A stretch of DNA of 64,000 bases from Cylindrotheca closterium (lineage: Eukaryota > Bacillariophyta > Bacillariophyceae > Bacillariales > Bacillariaceae), in contig CAKOGP040002147.1 of NCBI GenBank assembly GCA_933822405.4, forward strand, positions 1 through 64,000, in the 5' to 3' direction. The notes under the pieces are model-generated. The model saw only the letters and a list, made by a program, of their open reading frames with translations. It was not told where the DNA came from and searched no databases. Below are positions 55,291 to 64,000 of the stretch, piece after piece; positions within the stretch are counted from its first letter, which is position 1; each line of letters begins with the position of its first letter. Both the position numbers and the translations under genes were made by a program.

Positions 55291-58200
55291 CTACGGCAGG
55301 ACGGTCACCGTTGTTGCTCCGTATCTTGCAGGGGCTGGGCTTGCTGGTAGTGAATTGCTCCTTTCTTCTTGGATTTGAGTTCCTGGGAAGGCTAATGACC
55401 AAACTTCTGCCATTTCATTCGCCCAATGCTTATGATTGTCCTTGAAGATTTCTGGCGACTCTGCCCAGCAAATGATTAAGGTATTGACGGCACCGTGAAT
55501 TACATTCATCATGATTCCCGACATGACACACCCAATAATGAATCCAAAGCTGATCAAAGATAGAGAACAAGAAAACACATTAGAAGTGACTCCAACAAGA
55601 CAGCAAGCAGCGACACGATTGAAACTTACATCATGCTCGCCCATCCAACACTGGTTGCAGGTCCAAAGACATAGGATGAAGGCAAATCACTGTGATCTGC
55701 TGGGTATGCAATCAAGGTCACTGCTCGTTCCATGGCAATGGTTGCCAACCCGGTGACAATGCCGCTTTCCAGAATTCCGATATGAAGCACCAAGGCGACT
55801 AGCCGATCAGTGATCAATGCAGTCCAACCTCGTGTCTTGAACAGATTCATCGCGGCCTTGCCACTCTCAAGATAAGAGGTGCCGTTGATTCCAACGAAGC
55901 AGTAGGCCCATTGATTGAAATAATCCAAGACTTCTCCAAATATCTCAGAGAGACACTCCAGGACGAGGCCACAAATGCCAAAGCAGCAGCATCGGCAATC
56001 GTCACCGGCGTCATAAACAACTTGGTTGCTTCGATGTTGATTTTGGTTTGAATGACTGAGTATTGATCGAAGCACCTTGGAGACACCTTGGAACAAGCTG
56101 CCGAATGCGATTGGTCCAGACGAGAAAGTCAGGCTTCGGTACATAGAACTTGTCACAGCACTAGAGCAGAATCCTTGGGCAGCATTCTTATCGTAACACC
56201 ACGTTGCCATTACTCCCGAAACATAGACTTGAACGGTATTCTATCAGATAGTAAGACAACAATGTGAGCTTGTCCGGTGGGATGACAGATTGATATGAAA
56301 CACAGTCTACTTACGCCAACGTAGGACAATGTCCAGTAGAGCGAGAACAAGAGTCCCAACAATACTCTTCCCGTTGGAACGCATTGTTCGTTGCTGTTCG
56401 GGTCAAAATGCTGTGCCATCTCAGGGCATCTTGTTGCTGTCACATATGGAATCATTCCAAAGAAGGTATAGAACCAAAATATGATCCACAACATTGTGAC
56501 TTCAGCACAAGTTTGTACCCACAAGTAAGTTCCAAGGTTGCCTCCAATTCCAGCGAGAGCAATTTCCAGGTTCAACGCAGCAAAATCTAGCTTTGGCCAA
56601 AGCCTTTTGCGAACATAGAGTGCAACGGCCACTGCTACGACTGCACAGAAAAGAAAGCCAAATAGTCCCAAATTCGATAAATTGAGCACCAGAATGATAC
56701 CAAACAGGACACCTGGCACGACCACGCTTGAAGTCACAAACAAGAGAGCTTTCTTCCGGATAATAAAGTGATTCTTGAATAAGTTCAGGCAGAAAGACAC
56801 CGAAACCATCAGTACTGCAAAGCATAAGATGCGTGGGGGGTATATGGCCCACCATTTTTGGAATTCATGCAAGAAGTCGGTCAACTTGTCCAAGTCTTGC
56901 TCGGTAAAGTCGTCATCGTTGACAAAATTTCGCTGCATAAAGTCGTGGAGCTGCTCCAAATCAAAATCATCGTTCTCAATCATGGCATATCCTTGGGGAG
57001 CAAGCTGCGTACCAGCATATACAACTGCGGCGATATGTGCCCAGAAGAGGATGGCCCAAGGCAGATTATAACATTGGGCACCGCCATCTTTGGACTCGTC
57101 ATAGTGGTCGTCATTTTCATCTCCAAAAGGGATATCGCTTGTCGTCCTTTCACTATGAGGTCCAATACTGCTAGTACTCTGGTGAAGTAATGGTGTGGAC
57201 TCCTGGCCTATTGTGTCTTGCTGCAGGAGCAGCCCATTCGTGACATCACCAGCCGTAGGCTGTTCATCAAAAGTAACCACATGAACTGTGGAGGGTTGGA
57301 TAACGACATCTGGTGATCCAGATGGCAATGGCTCTTGTCCTTGTTGAATCGGTAGCTGTTGACTTGCCAAAATGCCGTGTTGCTGTGGTTCCGCTCGTTG
57401 GATAAAATCCGGTTCATCAATACTTACCGCCTGTGCTGCGGAGTGGTGGAGATTTGCATCTGATGATGCAGAAGAAAATGGCTCTGGTTCATGTCCTTGT
57501 TGCACAGAAGGTTCTTGTTGACGTTGCGGGATGCCTTGTTGGTATTGGGCTGCCAGTTGAATGATATCAGAGTTATCAATAGTAGCAGCACGCACAGTGA
57601 ATGCTTGCGCTGACAATTGGCTTGGGTGCAAAGGCTGCTGTTGACTTCTTTGTTGTTCGATTGCCATCTGCTGAAAAAAGGCCGAGTTATCAATAGTAAC
57701 CCCACGGGCATGTCTCGGACGGCGAACTGCACCTGATGCTCGCATTGGCAAAGGCGGCTGCTGGCTTCGCGGAATGCATTGTGGTTGTGGTGGTTCTGGT
57801 TGCCGAAGAATATCCGATTCTTTCATACTAACCGCATGAGCTGCGGAGTGGTGGATTACTGCAGCCTGTGATCCAGATGGCAATGTTTCTTGTCCTCGCT
57901 GCAAAGGCGGCTGGTGACTTGGTGGGATGCCTTGTTGCTGTTGGGCTACTGCCTCCTGAATAATAACTGAGTTATCAACAGTAGCCGCACGGACAGGGGG
58001 TGCTCGCGGTGGCAAAGGCGGCTGGTGACTTTGCGGAATACCTTGTTGTTGTTGTTGCTGCTGCTGCTGCTGTTGTTGGGCTGCTATCTGCTGAAAAATG
58101 TCAGAGTTATCAATCGTAACCGCACGTGCAGTGGGTACTTGAGGTGCCAATTGTCCTGGTGGCAATAGCGGCTGAGGATGACTTGGCGTACTATCTTGGT

Positions 58201-59797
58201 GCTGATGGGGTGCTGTCTGCTGAATAATAGCGGAATTATCGGTAGCAACCAAATCTCCTGTGAAGGGGTGGAGGACCGCACCTGGTGGTTCTTGTCCTTG
58301 TTCCGAATCCGGCTGCTGACTTGATGGAATACCATGATGTAGTAGTTGTTGTTGTTGGGCTGCTGTCTGTTCAATCATAGCCATTTCATTCATTGAAAGC
58401 AAATCGCCCGTGGATGGATGAAGAACCGCGCCTGGTGGTTCTTGTCCTTGGTCCGAATCAGAATCTGTCTGTTGACTTGCTTGAATACCATATTGTTGTT
58501 GTTGTTGCTGAACACTAGCCGAGTCGACACTTGTGACAGCCTGGGCTGTGGAGGGGTGCTGGAGAACTGCATCTGATGCTTGGTGTAGCATGTGTTCTTG
58601 TCCTTGTTGCAGTGCCTGCGGTTGAGTCACCGCAATACCGTATTGTTGTTGAGTTGCTGGTTGCTGAACAATAACCGAATCAGCCATTGTTACGTCCTGG
58701 ACTGTGGTAGGGTGGAGAACTGCACCTGATGATTGAACTGACAATTGCTCTTGCCCTTGTTGCAAAGGCGGTTCTTGTTGTTGGTGCGCTGTCTGCTGAA
58801 TAATATCAGAGTAATCAATAGTAGCTGCACGGACTCTGGATGGTCGGAGGACTGGTGTTGCAGATGGCAATGGTTCTTGTACTTGTTGCAAAGGCGGTTG
58901 TAGCACAGCCGGCTGTTGACTCTGCGAAATACCTTGCTGTTCTTGGGGTGCTGCTATCTGCTGAACAGTTCCAGGGTTATTAATAGCCACCGCTTGGACT
59001 GCAGACTGGTGGATAACTCCACCTGGTGCTTCAGATGGCAATGGTTCTTGTACTTGCTGCAAAAGCGGTTGCTGCAAAGGCGGATGCTGAATTTGCAAAA
59101 CAACTTGCTGCTGCTGGGGTGATGCCTGCTGAATAATACCAGCATTATCAATAGCAACCAGATGGACCGTGGAGGGCTGGATAACTGCAGTTGATGCTTC
59201 AGCTGGTAATGTTACTTGCATTTGCTGCAGAGACGGTTGTGGACTTGCCGGAATACCTTGTTCTTGTTGCTGTAGTGCTGTCTGCTGAACAGTACCAGAA
59301 TTCTCAATAGTTACCGGACTCACTCTGGAGGGGTGGACAACCGGAACTGGTGATTCAGTTTGCACTGGCTCTTGAACTTGTTGCAAAAACGTTTGTGGCT
59401 GTTGATGAATTACAGGAATGACCTGTTGCTGCGGAACTACAAGGCCTGTGCTATTGATAGGAGCCGCCTGAACTGCGGAAGGGTGGATTACTCCACTTTG
59501 TACTTCCGATCGTAATGATTCTGGTATTTGTTGCAAGGGCGCCTGTTGACTTTGCAGAATCACTTGTTGTTGCTGCTGTTGCTGCTGTTGCTGCTGTAGC
59601 TGTTGTTGTTGGGGTGCTGCTGCCATCGTCTGCTGAATCACACCAGGATTCTGAATAGTGACTGCCTGAACCATTTGTGGCGCAATAGCTTGTGGTGCCG
59701 GAGAGACTTCTTCAGGCGATGCTGTTGCAAACGCCACGGGGATCGTTTGAGCCTCGTTATCGCCCATACCCTTTTCTCCATTCGAAAGATGACTCAT
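55291..59797 (-). CDS. Choline transporter-like protein with giant Gln-rich repeat N-terminus, copy 3
   Basis: Exons 59797-56315, 56240-55630 and 55549-55291; 1450 aa, about twice its sisters, with the same two intron positions. Residues about 40-860 are some 17 imperfect repeats of a unit with a QQ-rich part, a GQEPLPS-like part, a VIHPSAVQ-like part and a VTIDNSDIIQQ-like part. The last repeat (VVTFDEQPTAGDVT) aligns with the single unit in copies 1 and 2, and ESTPLL follows. The transporter part then matches the sisters: LPWAILFWAHIAAVVYAGTQLAPQG, the SYLESGKA signature, and GFIIGCVMSGIMM...VNTLIICWAESP. The repeat region should be cytosolic and disordered. The frame is open throughout, so it is probably translated. 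Confidence 0.82.
57230..59680 (-). repeat. Coding repeat array in CTL copy 3
   Basis: About 17 degenerate tandem units of roughly 45-60 codons, plus pure CAG/CAA Gln runs (for example 58045-58080 and 59565-59612 on the plus strand as CTG/TTG). All units keep one reading frame. Confidence 0.75.
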
Positions 59798-60825
59798 GTT
59801 GAATCAATTGGTCGACACTTGATGAGCAAGGAAGGCTGTCTGCTGAAGTTCCTTTCTCGTATTGAAGGTATTTGCGCTTGGGGATGCTGAAGCAATGCCC
59901 TTTGTCAACCTGTTGCTAAAATGCTTTTTGCTTCAGCTTTTTTATATAATGTATCTCTGTTTCGAGGTGGCAGATACTTGCAACGCTCTTCTGACAACTT
60001 ATTCTGGGTGGATGACGATAGCAGCGTTTGCGTTTGTTGGAGAGTTTGATTCAAACGACTGCTGTTCTTTTTAAATTTAAGGAACCCGGAAGTAACAGAT
60101 GTTGCCACATTATACCAGATACAACACCAAGCGAGGTCTATTCTATAATTTCGGCATTACACATTGCAATATGACCCCAAATCTTTAGATGATCGTGCAG
60201 CATATCGCATGCTGCTATGAAGTATTCATATCATACGATGGTGTCTTGATCGATGATGCCGTGCCCTTCTTCGCTTGGATGGTGGGGACTGGCTTCCTTT
60301 CTTAGTAAACTTTCTTGTACTCAAATGAGTACCGGTGATATTATTAGCTCTTATATATACATAGAATACCGTATCTCTGTTCCTTGGTTCCTTAATTTCC
60401 GGGATGGCAACGCCCTTCTGACAACGTTCTCTGTGAATGTGAAACGAAACGGAATTCAGAACAGCGGCGTTAAGTTTCCAAAATTTGATTCTAACGATCA
60501 CTATTTTTAATAAAAACGAAGACCCGGAAGTACGAGTACCAAATGGTCCGACCACCTACTAGAGGCAATGCACATTGCAATATTGCCCAATCTGTACTCT
60601 AGCCTATTATTTTACAGTCTTTGAAATGATGGATTGAACTTTCATAAGATCTTGTTTCGATCGATCCTGTTGGCTGCCGGCTACTAATAATATGTATAAG
60701 AGAAGCGACACCATGATTTCACAATCAAAAACACGAATCATGAACTGCACTCGGCCATGTCACCCCACTCATAACAGTTCACTGTAGTTTGGAGAATGAA
60801 TTGTAAAATAACATTCTATTTCACA
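59798..60825. other. Intergenic region with a diverged internal duplication
   Basis: No gene. Segments 59951-60185 and 60371-60595 share ordered matches (GTATCTCTGTT; CTTCTGACAAC; TTTGATTC.AACGA; ACCCGGAAGTA; ACATTGCAATAT), so they are old direct copies. The first lies in the promoter of CTL copy 3. Confidence 0.5.
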
Positions 60826-61884
60826 TCACATCTGAAAGAGTATTTTATCAGGTCCGTAACATGGCTTTGGCTCCAATCCCATCCCGTTTCGCCAGCTAGA
60901 CACAACAGCATCCACTGAAGATCTCGGGTTTCCCCAATGTGTCTGCGACTGGGCCATTAGCCACATCTCCACAAACATTGGGGCTGTTTCGTTGAATATT
61001 TGTGGAAAGGTTGAGTCTTTATCAGGCACCTGTCGGTCAGTGAACAAAATGACAGGCAAGTTCTTGGGATTGTCAACCATGCTGTACTCCATGTCACAAG
61101 CTTGAAGGCGTAGTTCCACAGAGCAGGCTTCATTGGGGTCCCTCTGCTCTACACATTTACGTCCTGTTCCCTTTCGCTCTTTTCGATTGAGCGGACACCT
61201 TGCCGATATATGACAAGTTCCCTCTAGATCTCGACGATGTACCGATATATAGTTTCTGCCATGAGGCCAGCTTTTTATGATCGCTTCGGCTGTGTCACGG
61301 TGTTCCGAACTTGGTGTAAGATGACGAATATAGGACAAGTCCCAGTCGTTGTCACCCAAAAAGAATGCGTCTTGTGCAATGTAGGCTTGTTCACAGTCTC
61401 CTCCATCGGGATAGTAATCAAAGAGGACATCCGGTCGCTCATCAAAATGTGATTTGTACCATTGCGTCCAGTGTTTGTCCAATCCAAGCTTTCGGTGTTT
61501 CCCTTCGTCATTCAGAATTCTTAACAATTTCCCAACCTCAATGACATTGTTGCTCGTACCGCCATAGAATGGGGCTTTCAAACAATATGGCTTTAGTTCC
61601 TCAGAACTAGCGTCTTCCGTTGCTGTATCCAATACAGTGTTTTGTTGGCTCGGGTTAATACCATTTCTCACTGCTGTCAAAGCTTCCGTTTCGGTTGTAG
61701 AACGATCAAACCCATGAAAGTGTTGGACGCTAAAGAAATTGGAGGACAGCAGTGCCGCTAGAAATAGTGCAAAGCAAGCGAGATCTCTGCATTTGCTACT
61801 ATTGCTAGTATTGTTATTATTAGCACTCAACCTTGCATCACTCTCGTATTTCTTTTCCAAACTTTCATTCGTGACGGCCACCAT
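60826..61884 (-). CDS. Putative type II Golgi glycosyltransferase, fucosyltransferase-like
   Basis: 352 aa from the ATG at 61884. The frame continues upstream to a TAG, with a possible splice acceptor there, so a short 5' exon cannot be excluded. A short cytosolic tail precedes one transmembrane segment (DLACFALFLAALLSSNFFSV), then a lumenal domain with several Cys, giving type II topology. Motifs that recall NodZ/POFUT-type fucosyltransferases are ISVHRRDLEGTC (His-x-Arg-Arg) and the C-terminal MWLMAQSQTHWGNPRSSVDAVVSSWR, which resembles the GNPxSS...WR acceptor loop. It may modify secreted glycoproteins. The assignment is from motifs only and other GT-B families are possible. Confidence 0.55.
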   Translation of the reverse strand: MVAVTNESLEKKYESDARLSANNNNTSNSSKCRDLACFALFLAALLSSNFFSVQHFHGFDRSTTETEALTAVRNGINPSQQNTVLDTATEDASSEELKPYCLKAPFYGGTSNNVIEVGKLLRILNDEGKHRKLGLDKHWTQWYKSHFDERPDVLFDYYPDGGDCEQAYIAQDAFFLGDNDWDLSYIRHLTPSSEHRDTAEAIIKSWPHGRNYISVHRRDLEGTCHISARCPLNRKERKGTGRKCVEQRDPNEACSVELRLQACDMEYSMVDNPKNLPVILFTDRQVPDKDSTFPQIFNETAPMFVEMWLMAQSQTHWGNPRSSVDAVVSSWRNGMGLEPKPCYGPDKILFQM

Positions 61885-62382
61885 CAACGTTTTGTTTGTG
61901 CCACGCACTTGAGTCGTCGTTGTGGTTGTTGACGATACCTAATGGTAATATTTTCAAAAATTCAAAATGGACCAATGCTGTGAGGTTATGTGCCCGCCTC
62001 CTCATTTCTCCATCTCGACAGATATCTCAAAGTTAATTGAGTCTGTACGTGTACCGTTACACTTCGCGGCTGATGCTGATGGTGATGGTGATGCTGGAAG
62101 TTTGGACTCAATCGACTACAATCCGGGGTAGGAATTCTGCACAAGCAGAATTTGGGATCGTCATGCTACCGGTACACGTGTACCGGTATGCCGTTCGATG
62201 ATCATCCAAGAACATTATCGACACAACCGAAACCAAAGCCACCAATCAGAGCACAAAACTGCAAAACTCGGAACGAAAAATCATACCACGCGATTGGGAA
62301 GATTCATCATCAGCACCCAAACATACTGCCGATCAATACACCCCATCATCGTATAGCTATCTATCTACCTACCTACTTCACA
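61885..62382. promoter_or_regulatory. Divergent promoter region with 22-bp palindrome
   Basis: Lies between the glycosyltransferase (-) and the plastid-type unknown (+). It contains a GATGGTGATG-type microsatellite near 62070-62100 and the 22-base palindrome at 62167-62188. Confidence 0.5.
62167..62188. promoter_or_regulatory. Perfect 22-bp palindrome with CACGTG core
   Basis: TACCGGTACAC followed directly by its reverse complement GTGTACCGGTA, 195 bases before the ATG at 62383. The CACGTG centre is a bZIP/bHLH-type site, and the flanking TACCGGTA octamers are themselves palindromes. Confidence 0.7.
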
Positions 62383-63075
62383 ATGACTTTCATTACAAGA
62401 ACAATCGCCGTTTCATCCCTTCTCTCAGTATCAACTGCATTTACGGCCTCGCCAAGCATAATTGACAGAAGATTCAAGAATACTCCTGAAGGACCAGAAG
62501 GAATGAGGACTACATCAACGAGATTCTTCGCCGATAATGTTGCATATTCGTATGACATGGGGATCGGCAAGAACGAACCACTTGATACGGATGATGCTAC
62601 CGATCATACCGTCCTTCCTGAAAGCATTGTTAGTGAGGATGACGACATTTATGGAGCAGCTCAGTTCATGGCCCAATACGAGTCGACCAACAAGTTTCCA
62701 TCACCATTGGACGATTCGTCCTCGCAGCGGCACCAACATCACCATCATCAAACAGCAGAACACATCAATACAGTCAAAGCAGCGCAAACCAAAACCAATA
62801 GCAACAAAAAGAAGTCGCTTCCGAAAGTACAATTCAAGAGACAGTTGGAAGACGTCTTGTACATTTTGACGGACGATTTGAGTGAACACGCGACAGCCAG
62901 TACAGCATCTGGCGAACTTGACCCCAGCACAAACAGAAATCATCGTCCAGTCATGATGATTCAAGAATCATCTAGTAATCGACAACTCGACATCAATTCC
63001 GTATGGGTTGAAATGTTGATTCATCATCAGCAAAATATTGGAGCAGCACCTGTGCACCAAAAACAAATGGCATAG
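62383..63075 (+). CDS. Predicted plastid-targeted protein of unknown function
   Basis: 230 aa from the ATG at 62383; the frame is open upstream with no good start. A signal peptide (MTFITRTIAVSSLLSVSTA) is followed by FTASPS, Phe at +1, a standard diatom plastid presequence. Soon after comes YSYDMGIGKNEPLDTDD, which shares YDxGIGKN with the serine acetyltransferase of this window. The middle is acidic and contains QRHQHHHHQ and a basic patch (KKKSLPKVQFKRQ). The C-terminus (INSVWVEMLIHHQQN) may be a helix. No domain recognised. Confidence 0.62.
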   Translation: MTFITRTIAVSSLLSVSTAFTASPSIIDRRFKNTPEGPEGMRTTSTRFFADNVAYSYDMGIGKNEPLDTDDATDHTVLPESIVSEDDDIYGAAQFMAQYESTNKFPSPLDDSSSQRHQHHHHQTAEHINTVKAAQTKTNSNKKKSLPKVQFKRQLEDVLYILTDDLSEHATASTASGELDPSTNRNHRPVMMIQESSSNRQLDINSVWVEMLIHHQQNIGAAPVHQKQMA

Positions 63076-63342
63076 AGTTTAAATAGAAATAAACCAGATA
63101 CTACTACAATCCAAGAAGAATTACCAGCACTAGGACGGCATCCTTTGTATCTAAAAAGCAATCATACAAGACTTTTCCTATCATCTAGCACCACTTTTTT
63201 GCTTCGCGTGATAAAACTTGATCTACATGTGCTATTCATCAAACTATCGTCGAAGCAAATTAAAATCAAGAAAGAATGCAATCACGTTTGGATTGATAAC
63301 TGAAGAACCACTTCGAATACGGTATGCTTCTCGGTCATCTTT

Positions 63343-63837
63343 CTATCTCGTTCTTGATGTATCATGTGCTGATGAATTTCCAGCCTTCATCTCCCTTTTA
63401 CACAAAGACAACTCTAACAAGATTGTTGCCTCTATCCTCTCGTACCCTGTCAGAGCCATCGATGCTTCTTGAAGCAAGGATAGTCTTTGTCCCACTTCGT
63501 TCTGAGTAACAACCGCGTTCACCCTACTCGACATTTCGGATTTCCACGCTTCCAATCCATTCCAACTCGATAAAGACCCCACCAACCATCCCTGAAGAGT
63601 TATTCGAAGCAAGTTTCGTGAGTCTTCTGCCAGATAATGACTCCGTTGACAATAGTATTCAATGGCAGTCTTTCCATTCACGTCTTTCCATCCAAGTACA
63701 TTTGATGGATAGGCATCTAGTAGAACTTTCAAAAGATCAAGCCTGCAATTCGCAGCCAACAGTAGAACGTGAAAGGGTGTCAAACCGAAAGGATCAATCA
63801 AATGATCATGAGTATTGCCTTGTTGGGAAGACTGCAT
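63343..63837 (-). CDS. Ankyrin-type repeat protein, C-terminal part
   Basis: 164 codons visible. DPFGLTPFHVLLLAANCRLDLLKVLLDAYP and GWKDVNGKTAIEYYC have the form of two ankyrin-like repeats, of a kind that is abundant in pennate diatoms as far as I remember. A helical tail with AWKSEMSSRVNAVV and a basic end follow. The frame has a TGA upstream near 63868, but genes of this type usually have more N-terminal sequence, so upstream exons probably lie beyond the gap. Treated as partial. Confidence 0.5.
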   Translation of the reverse strand: MQSSQQGNTHDHLIDPFGLTPFHVLLLAANCRLDLLKVLLDAYPSNVLGWKDVNGKTAIEYYCQRSHYLAEDSRNLLRITLQGWLVGSLSSWNGLEAWKSEMSSRVNAVVTQNEVGQRLSLLQEASMALTGYERIEATILLELSLCKREMKAGNSSAHDTSRTR

Positions 63838-63885
63838 TGATGACTCAATCTCACGAGCGAGCTCATCCGTTGTTGTAACAGAGGC

Positions 63886-63895
63886 NNNNNNNNNN
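63886..63895. other. Assembly gap (10 N)
   Basis: Ten undetermined bases. The 105 bases after it (63896-64000) are the same as 63759-63863 before it. Confidence 0.95.
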
Positions 63896-64000
63896 ACAGT
63901 AGAACGTGAAAGGGTGTCAAACCGAAAGGATCAATCAAATGATCATGAGTATTGCCTTGTTGGGAAGACTGCATTGATGACTCAATCTCACGAGCGAGCT

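Noticed and set aside
54809..55402. 197-codon minus-strand frame between CTL copies 2 and 3
   Set aside because: It overlaps the last exon of CTL copy 3 out of frame, has no recognisable content and no counterpart next to the other CTL copies.
1..64000. CRISPR arrays, operons, prophage or viral genes
   Set aside because: None seen; exon-intron structure, leaders and gene content are those of a eukaryotic nuclear genome.

Overview
This is nuclear DNA from a photosynthetic stramenopile, most likely a raphid pennate diatom. Genes carry short GT-AG introns (about 70-130 bases). Several proteins start with a signal peptide followed by a plastid presequence with an aromatic or Leu residue at +1. 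The gene content also fits: divinyl chlorophyllide reductase, a plastid ABC1 kinase, an ammonium transporter, a GDPH/VWD secreted protein and receptor-type cyclase-phosphodiesterase fusions. Seminavis robusta or a close relative is my guess, but the species cannot be proved from the window alone.

Layout. 1-18.5 kb is a housekeeping and accessory mix: a STAND-like AAA ATPase (+), a secreted GDPH/VWD protein (+), a PITH protein (-), an RRM/CCCH RNA-binding protein (+), an ammonium transporter (+, 3 exons), divinyl chlorophyllide 8-vinyl reductase (-, 3 exons), a small Cys-rich membrane protein (+), an ABC1-family atypical kinase (-, 2 exons) and an unknown diatom protein (+). 18.9-42.0 kb is a head-to-tail array of five complete receptor genes of one family, preceded by a decayed sixth fragment. 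Each encodes TM1, a variable sensor domain, TM2, a class III nucleotide cyclase, a helical linker and a class I cyclic-nucleotide phosphodiesterase (about 1160 aa, 6-8 exons).

42-49.3 kb holds an OSCA/CSC1 channel (-), a plastid-type serine O-acetyltransferase (+), a small unknown protein (-) and a basic SPGRR-repeat protein (+). 49.6-59.8 kb is a second tandem array: three choline-transporter-like (SLC44/CTL) genes on the minus strand. The most upstream copy carries a huge Gln-rich N-terminal repeat array that looks like amplification of a unit present once in its two sisters. The window closes with a putative Golgi glycosyltransferase (-), a plastid-targeted unknown (+) and part of an ankyrin-type gene (-) next to an assembly gap whose two flanks are the same 105 bases.

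How it fits together. The centrepiece is the receptor array. The output modules, which make and destroy a cyclic nucleotide in one polypeptide, are conserved and partly homogenised between copies. The sensor domain and intron positions have diverged. This is what a birth-and-death family of cell-surface receptors would look like. The ligand and the nucleotide (cGMP or cAMP) cannot be read from the sequence.
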